Origin: an uncultured Pontibacter sp.
GTDB lineage: Bacteria; Bacteroidota; Bacteroidia; Cytophagales; Hymenobacteraceae
DNA: 64,000 nucleotides
Reading direction: 5' to 3'
Assembly (NCBI GenBank): GCA_947499125.1
Contig: CANMMP010000001.1
Span: 1,302,001-1,366,000, forward strand
Both the position numbers and the translations under genes were made by a program. This document shows positions 9,032 through 18,019 of this stretch, one piece after another; position 1 is the first letter of the stretch, and every line of letters starts with the position of its first letter. The notes under the pieces were generated by a model. That model saw nothing but the letters and a program-made list of their open reading frames with translations. It was not told the origin of the DNA and did not search any database.

Positions 9032-10321
9032 TTACTTCTGCATCAGGCGCTCAATGTCGTCGGCTTCCAGCGGAATGTCCTTCATCAGGTCTACAGGTCC
9101 GTTCTTGGTTACCAGAATATCATTCTCTAAACGTATGCCTATACCTTCGTCCCAGATGTAAATGCCCGGCTCGCAGGTAAACACCATACCTTCTTCAAAC
9201 GGACGGTATTTATTTGCTACGTCGTGCACATCAAGGCCCAGGTGGTGCGAGGTGCCGTGCATAAAGTATTTCTTGTAAAGCGGCTTATCAGGGTCCTGGT
9301 TCTTCACGTCGTTCTCGTTCAAGAGGCCAAGCCCGATCAGTTCGTTCTCCATTAAAGTACCTACAAAAGCATGATACTGATCGAGGGTGTTGCCCGGAAC
9401 CAGCATTTGGATTGAAGCTTTCATTACACGTAGCACTGCATCGTATACTTCGCGCTGGCGTGGCGAAAACTTGCCATTAACCGGTATAGTACGGCTCAGG
9501 TCAGAGGCGTAGTTACCATACTCAGCACCAAAGTCCATTAATATAAGGTCGCCGTCTTTACACTCGCGGTTATTATCTACATAATGTAGTATGCAGGCAT
9601 TGGTTCCCGATGCTATAATAGAACCATAAGCCGGACCGCGCGAACGGTTACGTATAAACTCATGGAAGATCTCAGCCTCAATTTCGTATTCCATCACGCC
9701 TGGCTTCACAAAATCAAGCACTCTTCTAAAGCCTTTTTCAGTGATGTTACAGGCCTGTTTGATCATAGCAATTTCGAGCTCTGACTTAATGGCACGCAGG
9801 TAATGCATAATTGGGGCGCTGCGCTCGTACTTATGCAGTGGGTAACGCTCCTGCACCCATTTAATGAAGCGGGCATCGCGGGTCTCTACTTCTACAACGG
9901 CGCGCAGGTGCTCGTTGCTGTTAAGGTATACATGCTCGGCTTCGGCCATAAGCGTGTTCAGCACCGAGTTAAATTCGTGCGTCCAGAAAACGGTTTTGAT
10001 GCCTGATACTTCAGTAGCCTGCTGTTTTGTAAGTTTATAGCCTTCCCAGGTAAGAATATGGTCGTTGGTTTCGCGCACAAAAAGCACCTCTTTCATGCGC
10101 TGGTCTTTTGCATCCGGGAACACAACAAGTATACTTTCCTCCTGGTCCACGCCCGACAGGTAAAACAGGTCGTTGTTCTGGCGGAATGCCATTGTGCCAT
10201 CGGCGTTGGTTGGCATTACATCGTTGGAGTGGAAAATAGCGATAGAAGAAGGTTTCAGCTCTTTAACAAATTTGTTGCGGTTGTGCACAAACAGTTCCTG
10301 GCTGATAGGCAGGTATCTCAT
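9032..10321 (-). CDS. pepP: Xaa-Pro aminopeptidase (M24B metallopeptidase)
   Basis: A 429-residue enzyme that removes N-terminal residues preceding proline. The N-terminal creatinase-like domain (SSIAIFHSNDVMPTNADG, FRQNNDLFYLSGVDQEES) matches aminopeptidase P. The C-terminal pita-bread domain has all five metal ligands: LMDFGAEYGNYASDLSRT (two Asp), HGTSHHLGLDVHD (His), FTCEPGIYIWDEGIG (Glu) and IRLENDILV (Glu). Length and motif order are normal for PepP. Cytoplasmic, no signal peptide. ATG start. It lies downstream of the glycosyltransferase gene on the same strand, separated by 138 bases, and is probably transcribed separately. Confidence 0.93.
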   Translation of the reverse strand: MRYLPISQELFVHNRNKFVKELKPSSIAIFHSNDVMPTNADGTMAFRQNNDLFYLSGVDQEESILVVFPDAKDQRMKEVLFVRETNDHILTWEGYKLTKQQATEVSGIKTVFWTHEFNSVLNTLMAEAEHVYLNSNEHLRAVVEVETRDARFIKWVQERYPLHKYERSAPIMHYLRAIKSELEIAMIKQACNITEKGFRRVLDFVKPGVMEYEIEAEIFHEFIRNRSRGPAYGSIIASGTNACILHYVDNNRECKDGDLILMDFGAEYGNYASDLSRTIPVNGKFSPRQREVYDAVLRVMKASIQMLVPGNTLDQYHAFVGTLMENELIGLGLLNENDVKNQDPDKPLYKKYFMHGTSHHLGLDVHDVANKYRPFEEGMVFTCEPGIYIWDEGIGIRLENDILVTKNGPVDLMKDIPLEADDIERLMQK

Positions 10322-10414
10322 GTTTACAGGTTTCAGGGTATAACATTACAGGCACATCCGGCCTGCATCAGATCACACGAAGTTAAAACTTATATGCTAA
10401 AGATGCAGGAGAAA

Positions 10415-10438
10415 GAGCGATTTTATAGTTTGTCGCTC
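10415..10438 (-). terminator. Possible weak terminator after the GT9 gene
   Basis: On the minus strand GAGCGA and TCGCTC pair around a 12-base loop and are followed by TTTCTCC. The stem is short and the U-run is interrupted, so this is only a candidate. Confidence 0.35.
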
Positions 10439-10459
10439 ACATCAGTAAAAAGTACAGAC

Positions 10460-11488
10460 CTATAAATTGCTTTGTCTTACTTCTGCCAGTTGCAGCACTT
10501 CCAGCAGTTGCTCGTTCCGGATGTCGTGGGCGCATTTAAAATGACCTTCGGGGCAGGCGCGGTAGCCGTGCAAACCACATGGGCGGCAATAAAGCGGCTC
10601 TTCTTTCTCTACTACTTGTGCAAGATCTGCCAAAGGCCCATAGCCAAAACGCGGAACCGTAGAGCAATACACAGCACAGGTAGGCCCGTTTACAGAGCTC
10701 GCCAGGTGCATCGGCCCCGAATCGTTTACATAGTTCAGCACGGCATCCTGCATCAGCGCAGCCGACTGCAGTAAGTTAAGTTGCCCGCACAGGTTCTCCA
10801 TATTGGGGTGCTGCGCCTTTTCTATGATCGCTTCGGCATGTACTTTATCGGCGGGTGCGCCCAGCAGGTATACTTTATAGTTGGCAGGTAGGCTATTCAG
10901 CAGGTCCACCCATTTTTCGGCGGGGTATTGTTTTGTGAACCAGACCGAGGTCGGGGCTATCGTTATATAAGGTATAGCTTTTAGCGGCTGCACTTTTTCG
11001 TAATCCTGCGCAGATGGGTATAGTTTTGGTTTGGCGGCCGGGCCTTCGGTTATACTACTTATTAGTAACTGGTTGCGCTCTACTTCGTGGCTACCGTTCT
11101 CCATGTTGTGGGTATAGCTGCGCGAAAAGAGACGTGAAAAAGGGTTTTTATCGAATCCGAAGGTTTGTTTTGCCCCTGAAAAAGCTGTGAGCAGGCCGGT
11201 TGCACCAAAACGCTGCACATTTATTACTACATCATACTTTTCGGCACGTACCTGGCGTAGCAGTTGCCAAAGGCTTTTATACTTGCCTTCCTGTTTGTTC
11301 CAGATAAGTACCTGGCGCAGCAACGGATGGCCTTTCAACAGGCTTTCGTTTCCTTTTCGAAGCAAAAAATCGAGTTGGGCATTAGGGTAAGCGGCGTGTA
11401 GCTTCTCAACCATAGCAGTTGCCAGCACCACATCGCCCAGGAAAGCGGTTTGTATAATAAGTATCTTACGGATATCAGATGGCTGCAT
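10460..11488 (-). CDS. Glycosyltransferase family 9 (heptosyltransferase-like)
   Basis: A 342-residue cytoplasmic glycosyltransferase. The N-terminus KILIIQTAFLGDVVLATAMV is the classic GT9 opening, and VNDSGPMHLASSVNGPTCAV is the conserved nucleotide-sugar site with its His. A Cys-rich C-terminus (LYCRPCGLHGYRACPEGHFKC) is also usual in this family. GT9 enzymes add heptose-type sugars to the lipopolysaccharide core; Bacteroidota members may use other sugars, so I do not assign waaF or waaC. ATG start. The gene is isolated from other LPS genes in this window. Confidence 0.85.
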   Translation of the reverse strand: MQPSDIRKILIIQTAFLGDVVLATAMVEKLHAAYPNAQLDFLLRKGNESLLKGHPLLRQVLIWNKQEGKYKSLWQLLRQVRAEKYDVVINVQRFGATGLLTAFSGAKQTFGFDKNPFSRLFSRSYTHNMENGSHEVERNQLLISSITEGPAAKPKLYPSAQDYEKVQPLKAIPYITIAPTSVWFTKQYPAEKWVDLLNSLPANYKVYLLGAPADKVHAEAIIEKAQHPNMENLCGQLNLLQSAALMQDAVLNYVNDSGPMHLASSVNGPTCAVYCSTVPRFGYGPLADLAQVVEKEEPLYCRPCGLHGYRACPEGHFKCAHDIRNEQLLEVLQLAEVRQSNL

Positions 11489-11699
11489 AAGGCAAAGCTA
11501 CGGCATAAAGCCAACAATGGAAACAGCATTTTTATACTTTACCTATGATGAACTATAAATCAGATTCCGTTCACTAAATTTTACAGAAATGAAGTATAGC
11601 TATACTTAATATTTTGTAAAATGCAGCGTTGTGAGTCTTAACACCCGGAACAGCAAACGAAAAGAACTGCGCTGTGGAGTTCCGGTTTATACTATTTTC

Positions 11700-12443
11700 A
11701 TGAAGAAATTTATACTGCTTTTCAGCTTAGCCGCTATTATACTTTTGTCAGGTTGCGTGTCTACGTACATGCCCAATGTGCCCAATGTGCCCATGTTCAC
11801 TCAAAAAGGCGAATTAAGCGCTGGTGGTCACATCACGCCAAAAGGCAACATTACATTTAATACCGCTTATGCCGTCTCCGACCACTTTGCTGTAGTTTTA
11901 AATGGCTCTATGCTGAACAGCGAGCGCCGTAAACGTGATTTCAGGCATAACCTGCTGGAGGCTGGCGCGGGCTACTTTACCACATTCGGCCCGGACAATA
12001 ACCGCATACTGGAAGTTTATGCCGGCTACGGTGGCGGCTCCAGCGACCGCAACGAGAAAGAGGAAGACAAGGAAACCGGCGAAATGACCTATAACCGTCA
12101 CGAAGCCGATTTCAGCAAATACTTTGTGCAGGTAAACTTCACCTCTAAAAAGAAGAAGTCGCTGCAGCTGTTCAGCCGTGAGTTTCCGTTGAACTATGGC
12201 ACTGCCCTGCGCGCCAGCTACGTAAACATGCACGATTATAAACTTAACAACGAGCCTGCCGCTGAGGAAGACAATATTTTCCTGGAGCCGATATTTTACA
12301 CGCGCCTTACGCTTAATCCATCGGTGCAACTGCAATACACAACAGGCACAACCTTTGGCTTGAAAAACCGCGAAACGCTTACAGCCGCCTATTCGGTGTT
12401 CTCAGTTGGGTTTGTAATAAATGTTGGCGGCCGCAATCCGTAG
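11700..12443 (+). CDS. Outer membrane lipoprotein, probable small beta-barrel, unknown function
   Basis: A 247-residue lipoprotein with signal peptide MKKFILLFSLAAIILLSGC (lipobox LSGC). After a short repeat in YMPNVPNVPMFTQ the chain shows alternating strands (ELSAGGHITPKGNITFN, FAVVLNGSML, LEAGAGYFTTF, LEVYAGYGGG) and ends FSVGFVINVGGRNP, resembling a small outer membrane barrel. An acidic/basic loop (NEKEEDKETGEMTYNRHEAD) sits in the middle. A longer frame from a GTG at 11631 adds 23 residues before the signal peptide and is rejected. I do not recognise a named family. Confidence 0.75.
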   Translation: MKKFILLFSLAAIILLSGCVSTYMPNVPNVPMFTQKGELSAGGHITPKGNITFNTAYAVSDHFAVVLNGSMLNSERRKRDFRHNLLEAGAGYFTTFGPDNNRILEVYAGYGGGSSDRNEKEEDKETGEMTYNRHEADFSKYFVQVNFTSKKKKSLQLFSREFPLNYGTALRASYVNMHDYKLNNEPAAEEDNIFLEPIFYTRLTLNPSVQLQYTTGTTFGLKNRETLTAAYSVFSVGFVINVGGRNP

Positions 12444-12474
12444 TTTTTAACTATTTGCGGAGCCAGATCTGTAC

Positions 12475-13191
12475 TTACAACATACCTTCGTCGGCAAAAC
12501 TATAGTAGTCGTTGTCGGTAAATATAATATGGTCCAGTATCGGCAGATCTAAAAACTGACCTGCTTCCTTCATTTTTTTGGTTAGCGCAATATCGGCAGC
12601 ACTTGGCTTTGTGTTGCCGCTTGGGTGGTTGTGCACCAGTATAACAGAGCTCGCCAGTTGTTCCAGCGCTTTCTTGAAAATGATCTTCGGGTCGGCAACG
12701 GTACCGGCTACACCGCCTGCACTTATACTTTCCTTTTTCATTACAATATTGGCCCGGTTCAGAAGTATGATCCAGAACTCCTCGTGCGGCAGGTCCAGCA
12801 GTTGCGGTTTTATGTAGTTGTAGATATCCGTAGAGCAGGTAATTTGCGTGCGGGCAGCGGCAGCTGTCTCTTTGCGGCGGCGGCCAAGTTCAAGTGCGCT
12901 CACAATCGTAATTGCTTTTGCCTCGCCTATGCCTTTGTGCTTCATCAGGTCTTTCACCGATAAACGTGCCAGCTCGTTCAGGTCGTTGTTAACGGCGCCA
13001 AGTATAAGTTTTGCTACATCTACAGCGGTTAGTTTAGGCGTACCGGAACCTATCAGTATGGCTATCAGTTCTGCATCACTCAGAGCCGACTTGCCTTTAA
13101 GTAGCAATTTTTCGCGCGGGCGGTCTTCTTCGGCCCAGGTTTTTATATTAAGTGCTGGCTGATAAGCAGAAAGAATGTCAGTGTCCTTCAT
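12475..13191 (-). CDS. radC: RadC-family JAB1/MPN-domain protein
   Basis: A 238-residue protein. The N-terminal half has a UPF0758-type helix-hairpin-helix region (PREKLLLKGKSALSDAELI, LIGSGTPKLTAVDVAK, HKGIGEAKAITIVSALELG). The C-terminal half is a JAMM/MPN domain with the metal motif HNHPSGNTKPSAAD preceded by the glutamate in MKKESISAGG. It is called a DNA repair protein historically, but its biochemical role is unsettled. A TTG three codons earlier is an alternative start; I use the ATG (MKDTDILSA). It converges with the lipoprotein gene at 11700-12443. Confidence 0.9.
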   Translation of the reverse strand: MKDTDILSAYQPALNIKTWAEEDRPREKLLLKGKSALSDAELIAILIGSGTPKLTAVDVAKLILGAVNNDLNELARLSVKDLMKHKGIGEAKAITIVSALELGRRRKETAAAARTQITCSTDIYNYIKPQLLDLPHEEFWIILLNRANIVMKKESISAGGVAGTVADPKIIFKKALEQLASSVILVHNHPSGNTKPSAADIALTKKMKEAGQFLDLPILDHIIFTDNDYYSFADEGML

Positions 13192-13329
13192 ACGGTACAA
13201 TATTTGATAATAAAAGCTGTGTCTGCTTAAGTATTTAAAAGCTTTTTTAGTTCAGCAGATAACATTTTAATCCAACTCTGAGTTATACTTTGCCTTTGCT
13301 GCAACAATGCGCAGTCGGGGATATTTTTT

Positions 13330-14565
13330 ATGATACAACGCATGACCTCTTTATTGATATTGATACTTCTGCTTTTCCTGGTGGACCTTTATGTTTTCCA
13401 GGCACTTAAAACGGTTATATCCGGTTTGGCACCCGCTACCCAGAAGTATATTAAAATTGGCTACTGGCTCCTGTTTGTGGCAGCTATTATAGTTTTTGCC
13501 ATCTTCGCCAATACGCCAAGGCACCCTGTTCTTCCGGTTAAGCTATACCTGACCAACATCTTTTTTATACTTTATGCAAGCAAGTTACTTATCGTGCTGT
13601 TCCTGCTTGTGGATGATGTGTTCCGGATAGGCAAGCTGGCCTTAAACAGTATGAGCACCGAACCTACTTTTGATCCGTCGCGCAGCAAATTCCTTTTGCA
13701 GATGGGTTTCCTGGTGGCGGCTGTTCCGTTCTCAGCTTTTGTGTATGGCATGGTAAAAGGCGCTTACGACTATCGTGTAAAACGTATAAAAATAAAGGTC
13801 CCTAACCTGCCTGCCGCTTTCGAAGGCTTTAAAATGCTCCAGATCTCGGATCTTCACACAGGTAGTTTCCAGTCTCAGGAGCCGCTGCGCGAAGCTGTAC
13901 GCCTGATTAACAAGCAGGAGGCTGATGTCGTGTTCTTTACCGGCGACCTGGTGAACAATGTGGTAACCGAACTATACCCGCACGTTGATACGCTTAAAGC
14001 TATTCAGGCAAAGCATGGTGTGTTCTCGGTGCTGGGCAACCACGATTATGGCGATTATGTAAGCTGGAGTAGCCCGGAGGCGAAGCGCTCTAACTTGCAA
14101 AACCTGATGGAAACGCAGCAGAAAATGGGTTGGCAACTACTCATGAACGAACATCGCCTGCTGGAGAAAGACGGTGAAAGTATAGCTATACTTGGCGTAG
14201 AGAACTGGGGTAACCGGGCTAATTTCCCGAAATACGGAGACCTGGAGAAAGCTTACTCCGGTTCAGAAAAAGCACCATTTAAAGTATTGTTATCGCACGA
14301 CCCTTCGCACTGGGATGGCGAGATAAATCAGACCTATAAGGATATCGACCTGACGCTAGCGGGGCATACGCATGGCATGCAGTTTGGCGTAAACATACCC
14401 GGCCTTAAATGGAGCCCGGTGCAATATGTTTATAAACAATGGGCCGGCCTGTACCAGAAGGGACAGCAATACCTTTACGTGAACACCGGCCTTGGCTTTA
14501 TAGGTTACCCGGGGCGTGTAGGTTTTCTGCCGGAGATAACAGTTTTTGAGCTACAGAAAGCTTAA
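13330..14565 (+). CDS. Membrane-anchored metallophosphoesterase (YkuE/YaeI-like)
   Basis: A 411-residue protein with about four N-terminal membrane segments (LLILILLLFLVDLYVF, YWLLFVAAIIVFAIFA, LTNIFFILYASKLLIVLFLL, FLVAAVPFSAFVYGM) followed by a calcineurin-like phosphoesterase domain: LQISDLHTGSF, FTGDLVNN, LGNHDYGDY, LLSHDPSHWDGE and LAGHTHGMQFG are the five metal-binding blocks. The domain probably faces the periplasm. Related proteins act on lipid or nucleotide phosphoesters; substrate unknown here. The gene ends before a clear terminator at 14586. Confidence 0.87.
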   Translation: MIQRMTSLLILILLLFLVDLYVFQALKTVISGLAPATQKYIKIGYWLLFVAAIIVFAIFANTPRHPVLPVKLYLTNIFFILYASKLLIVLFLLVDDVFRIGKLALNSMSTEPTFDPSRSKFLLQMGFLVAAVPFSAFVYGMVKGAYDYRVKRIKIKVPNLPAAFEGFKMLQISDLHTGSFQSQEPLREAVRLINKQEADVVFFTGDLVNNVVTELYPHVDTLKAIQAKHGVFSVLGNHDYGDYVSWSSPEAKRSNLQNLMETQQKMGWQLLMNEHRLLEKDGESIAILGVENWGNRANFPKYGDLEKAYSGSEKAPFKVLLSHDPSHWDGEINQTYKDIDLTLAGHTHGMQFGVNIPGLKWSPVQYVYKQWAGLYQKGQQYLYVNTGLGFIGYPGRVGFLPEITVFELQKA

Positions 14566-14585
14566 CCTAAAGTATAAATAGCAGC

Positions 14586-14620
14586 ACGGACCAGCCTTTT
14601 CAGGTTGGTCCGTTTTGTTT
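14586..14620 (+). terminator. Rho-independent terminator
   Basis: ACGGACCAGCCT pairs (with G-U) with AGGTTGGTCCGT around a 4-base loop, followed by TTTTGTTTT. It ends the phosphoesterase gene. Confidence 0.85.
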
Positions 14621-14721
14621 TAAGGCACAGACTTGCATCAACCTTCGCCACCTCCTCACGTACAAAATCAGGCACACCCCTATGTGTGTCAATCAATTGT
14701 AAAACTCAAGCGAAACAAACT

Positions 14722-15198
14722 ATGAAGAAGATATTATTACCGTTAAGTATGGCTGTAGCTATGCTTTTCACGGCCTGCGATAACGAATACGGCACATCAA
14801 CAGAGGTTGTAGACTCGAATGCTAACGACAATGTGAACCCAGCTCACCTGAACGACTACAAAAAACCGGGCACTGCAGGTTACAAGGAAGTTTCCACAGC
14901 AACACCGCAACAGGATATGCCAGCTGACCGAATTGTAGTAGCTTATTATACCGAGAATAAGCCTGAGGAATTTTATAAATCAGAACGCTATACTTTCTCA
15001 TCTACCCAGCAAATGGGCGGGCGGGCAGCAGATACAACGATGCAGAACAGCAATACGGTTGAAAACAATACGCAGGCAACAGGTATGGCACCGGGCGCCC
15101 CGGCAAGCGGAGAATCTGTTGGAGCTACAAAAAAGGAGACAACCACAAAGGCTGAGAAAAGCAAAAAAGAACGAAAGACACCTTACGAAGAACAGTAA
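14722..15198 (+). CDS. Small lipoprotein with Lys/Glu-rich tail, unknown function
   Basis: A 158-residue lipoprotein: MKKILLPLSMAVAMLFTAC is a lipoprotein signal with lipobox FTAC. The mature chain is polar and low in hydrophobics, with a central DRIVVAYYTENKPEEFY and YTFSSTQQMGGRAADT, then a Thr/Asn/Gly-rich linker and a highly charged end (KAEKSKKERKTPYEEQ). The frame extends 39 codons upstream through the preceding terminator, so the signal-peptide ATG is the right start. No family recognised. A probable terminator follows at 15219. Confidence 0.72.
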   Translation: MKKILLPLSMAVAMLFTACDNEYGTSTEVVDSNANDNVNPAHLNDYKKPGTAGYKEVSTATPQQDMPADRIVVAYYTENKPEEFYKSERYTFSSTQQMGGRAADTTMQNSNTVENNTQATGMAPGAPASGESVGATKKETTTKAEKSKKERKTPYEEQ

Positions 15199-15218
15199 GC
15201 GCTTTAACTATACTATAG

Positions 15219-15253
15219 ACCGGAGTTTGCGCATAGCAGGCTTCGGTTTTTTT
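15219..15253 (+). terminator. Probable rho-independent terminator
   Basis: ACCGGAG pairs with CTTCGGT (one G-U) and is followed by seven T. It lies 20 bases after the lipoprotein gene stop. Confidence 0.65.
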
Positions 15254-15368
15254 GTGCAGCGTAACCGGGGCAACTATAACCTGCCTGAACTATAAAATTT
15301 TGCTGCCGGATACTTTTTAACCATATTTGGCGTAATACATACAAAACCCCGAAAACCTGACACACCCT

Positions 15369-16034
15369 TTGCCACGCTTATCGAAATACCTGCCGGCATT
15401 TTGCCTGGTTCTGTTGCTGGTGCTACTTTGCCAGGTGCAGGCTACAGCGCAGCGCAATGTACGTATAAGCGGCACTATACTTGGCCCCGACAAAAAATCG
15501 CCGGTACCGGGTGCAGGTATTATCCGGTATGGCACAACCCGTGCAGTTATCTCGGATACAGAAGGTAAATTCCTGATCGATATCGCTCCATCTGATACCC
15601 TGTTAATTCGTGCTGTCGGGTATAAGCCGCTTTTATACCTGCCGCAACGCTTGCCGGTGTCGGAGATGCGTGTAACCATTGTGCTGCAGGAAGATAGTGT
15701 GATGCTTGGCGAAGTGGAAGTAACAAACCGGCCATCGGAAGAAATGATACAACGTGCCCTGCGCAACATGAACCGCCCCGACCCAAACTATGTAAAAAAC
15801 CCGACCTATCAACCTGCTCCCGAGCCTTTGCCAACCGTGGCGCCACCGCCCCCTACCCCACTACAGCCTTTATCCTTGTTATATGATCTTTTTTCGAGGG
15901 AAGGTAAGGAGATGAAGAAAATGCAGGAATTGCTGCTGATGCAGGAACTGAACCGTTTGCAGAAGGAGCACGATAACTATAACCGTTTTTTTAAAGACAA
16001 TACCGGGTACGAAGACCTGGAACTGTACCGTTAG
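15369..16034 (+). CDS. Exported protein with carboxypeptidase-D-like regulatory domain, TTG start
   Basis: A 221-residue exported protein. Signal peptide PRLSKYLPAFCLVLLLVLL...QATAQ, then a carboxypeptidase regulatory-like (CarbopepD_reg_2) fold at residues ~30-115 (VRISGTILGPDKKSPVPGAG, DTEGKFLIDI, AVGYKPLLY, VTIVLQEDSVMLGEVEV). A Pro-rich linker (PAPEPLPTVAPPPPTPLQ) leads to a charged, probably coiled-coil C-terminus (REGKEMKKMQELLLMQELN). No ATG or GTG is available in frame before the signal peptide and an in-frame stop (TAA, 15333-15335) lies upstream, so TTG at 15369 is the likely start. Similar short proteins without a barrel occur in Bacteroidota; role unknown. Confidence 0.78.
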   Translation: MPRLSKYLPAFCLVLLLVLLCQVQATAQRNVRISGTILGPDKKSPVPGAGIIRYGTTRAVISDTEGKFLIDIAPSDTLLIRAVGYKPLLYLPQRLPVSEMRVTIVLQEDSVMLGEVEVTNRPSEEMIQRALRNMNRPDPNYVKNPTYQPAPEPLPTVAPPPPTPLQPLSLLYDLFSREGKEMKKMQELLLMQELNRLQKEHDNYNRFFKDNTGYEDLELYR

Positions 16035-16090
16035 CAGCAAAACATTATTGCACTGCGTAAGTTTAAAGGTAAAAACAAGCGCTTTGTGCC

Positions 16091-16984
16091 ATGAAAATAG
16101 GTTACCCCTGCATTAACGAAACCCTGGACTGTAGTTCCGGCCGCACCTTCAGGCTGGCATCTTACTCCGACGAACGACTGATAGAAACAGTAACGGCTAA
16201 CCTGGCTTGCCTGCAGCGTATACTTGCGTTTAATGTACAGCACGGCTTCAACTTTTTCCGGCTTACCTCGGGGCTGGTGCCTTTTGCCTCGCACGAAGTA
16301 AATACCTATAACTGGCAGGATCATTTTAAAGCTGACCTTAAAAAGCTGGGCGATTATATAAAGGAGCATAACCTGCGCATCTCGATGCACCCCGACCAGT
16401 TTGTAGTGCTCAACTCACCTAACCCTAACACAGTAAAAAACAGCATTGCAGAACTTGTTTACCAGGGATCTATACTTGACCTGATGGAACTGGATGCTAC
16501 GGCCAAACTGCAGATACACGGTGGCGGCGGCTACGGCGATAAGCCTACAGCCCTGGGCAGATTTGCCGAAGTATACCACAACCAATTACCCGATGCTGTT
16601 AAAGCCCGCCTTTGCGTTGAGAACGACGACCGCACCTATAGTTTGCAGGATTGCCTGTACCTGCACGAGCTCACAGGTATCCCTATCATTTTTGATAACC
16701 TGCACCACGAATGTATAAATAATGGCGAACCGATGCGCGAAGCAGTGGAAATGGCGGCCGCTACCTGGAAACCCGAACGCGACGGGATATTGATGATGGA
16801 TTATAGCGCGCAGGCACCCGGCGAGCGCAAAGGCAAACATGTGCAAAGTATACCCGAACAGCTTTTCCACGATTTCCTGGTAGAAACTGAAGGCCTTGAT
16901 ATGGATATTATGCTGGAGATAAAAGACAAGGAAGCCAGCGCTTACAAAGCAGTAGCCTTGGCAAAGGAACTAGGTCGTTTATAG
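16091..16984 (+). CDS. uvsE: UV DNA damage endonuclease
   Basis: A 297-residue TIM-barrel nuclease of the UVDE family, which nicks DNA 5' to UV photoproducts and other lesions. The N-terminus MKIGYPCINETLDCSS and the metal-site segments FFRLTSGLVPFASHE, LRISMHPDQFVVLNSPN, LQIHGGGGYGDK, LCVENDDRTYS, IIFDNLHHECIN and DIMLEIKDKE match the family throughout. Length is normal. ATG start; 56 bases separate it from the upstream gene on the same strand. Converges with the DUF4112 gene with only 1 base between stops. Confidence 0.93.
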   Translation: MKIGYPCINETLDCSSGRTFRLASYSDERLIETVTANLACLQRILAFNVQHGFNFFRLTSGLVPFASHEVNTYNWQDHFKADLKKLGDYIKEHNLRISMHPDQFVVLNSPNPNTVKNSIAELVYQGSILDLMELDATAKLQIHGGGGYGDKPTALGRFAEVYHNQLPDAVKARLCVENDDRTYSLQDCLYLHELTGIPIIFDNLHHECINNGEPMREAVEMAAATWKPERDGILMMDYSAQAPGERKGKHVQSIPEQLFHDFLVETEGLDMDIMLEIKDKEASAYKAVALAKELGRL

Positions 16985-16985
16985 T

Positions 16986-17486
16986 TTAAAATAAGCCGGC
17001 CAGTATGCCATATATCCATTCGGCCAGTTCCCAAAGCACCCAGATAAGCAGTATAAACAATAACACAACACCGATCAGGACACCAATAAGTACGCCTTTG
17101 CCGCTGCCCTGGTACTTGCCTTGCTCATAATGCTTGGTTAGCAGGCGCACATTACGCTCGTTGGCTTTAAAAAAGAAGTCGAAGAGATTGCCTAATACCG
17201 GGATGCTGCCAATTACAGTATCGAGGGCAATATTTAAAAGCATTAAGGTAACCAGTTTGCCGCTTGCACCGTGGCGGGCCATAGTAAGAACCAACATAGC
17301 CGATACGCCAAACGAAGCCAGGTCGCCGGCCACAGGTAAAAAACCAAGTATAGGATCCAGGCCAAACCGGAAATTGGTTCCCGGTATCTTGAACTGGTTA
17401 TCCATTAACTTCACCACGTGGTTAATCCACTTCAGCTTTTCGGATTGCGGGGTGCGGCTATATCGCGTGTTTCCTGGTTCTATCAT
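16986..17486 (-). CDS. DUF4112 membrane protein
   Basis: A 166-residue protein. The segment FRFGLDPILGFLPVAGDLAS followed by a hydrophobic helix, then LDTVIGSIPVLGNLFDFFFKANERNVRLL, is the DUF4112 signature. A long C-terminal hydrophobic segment (VLIGVLIGVVLLFILLIWVL) anchors it in the membrane. Function is unknown. ATG start. Confidence 0.85.
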   Translation of the reverse strand: MIEPGNTRYSRTPQSEKLKWINHVVKLMDNQFKIPGTNFRFGLDPILGFLPVAGDLASFGVSAMLVLTMARHGASGKLVTLMLLNIALDTVIGSIPVLGNLFDFFFKANERNVRLLTKHYEQGKYQGSGKGVLIGVLIGVVLLFILLIWVLWELAEWIYGILAGLF

Positions 17487-17537
17487 AAGCGCTTGTACGC
17501 ATATATAGCCATAAAGTATACCTTAACCGGCAACTGC

Positions 17538-17762
17538 TTAGTTGCGGCGTTTGCTGCGCTTCGCCTTATAGGTGTTGTTTTTCCAGTTGCTTTTCTTGCG
17601 GCCATTCCATCTTTCGTTCTTGCTTTCCTGGCGGTTGCGGTCGAAACGCATGCTACGCCCGTCATCGTCCACAACTATAGCTTTTCGGCCTTTCATGGGG
17701 TTGCAGGCAGCAGAAAACAAACAGATCAAAGTATAAAATAAGAGGAGTCGAAGTACACGCAT
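17538..17762 (-). CDS. Short lipoprotein with highly basic tail
   Basis: A 74-residue lipoprotein: MRVLRLLLFYTLICLFSAAC is a lipoprotein signal (lipobox FSAAC), followed by NPMKGRKAIVVDDDGRSM and a Lys/Arg/Asn-rich tail ending KRSKRRN. The frame runs 15 codons further upstream but the signal-peptide ATG is the natural start. No family recognised; the basic tail could bind LPS, nucleic acid or peptidoglycan. It lies 51 bases from the DUF4112 gene on the same strand and may be its upstream operon partner. Confidence 0.65.
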   Translation of the reverse strand: MRVLRLLLFYTLICLFSAACNPMKGRKAIVVDDDGRSMRFDRNRQESKNERWNGRKKSNWKNNTYKAKRSKRRN

Positions 17763-17966
17763 AATAAAAAGGAAACATAAATTAGGATTATAACAAAGGC
17801 TGGACACCAGACTTCATTATACTTTATATTTTTATATTGGTTTTGTTCTAATTCATTTTCTTTAATATCCTACCCCTATTGCCTCTATACCTGCTTTTTT
17901 TGAAATATGCCTTTAATGAATGTAGTAATTTATATATAGTGCGCTTTTAATATTGTTTAAATTAGT

Positions 17967-17974
17967 TAGATTTG
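17967..17974 (+). promoter_or_regulatory. Candidate Bacteroidota -7 element (TAGATTTG)
   Basis: TAGATTTG fits the Bacteroidota primary sigma -7 consensus TAnnTTTG exactly and lies 45 bases before the WG-repeat gene start in an AT-rich spacer. No good TTTG -33 element is seen at the usual distance. Confidence 0.4.
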
Positions 17975-18019
17975 CACCCATAATACAACTGCGCCATACT
18001 AACATCAGAAACAAACTAT

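Noticed and set aside
8920-9180. An 86-codon plus-strand frame
   Set aside because: It crosses a clear terminator and lies antisense to the aminopeptidase gene.
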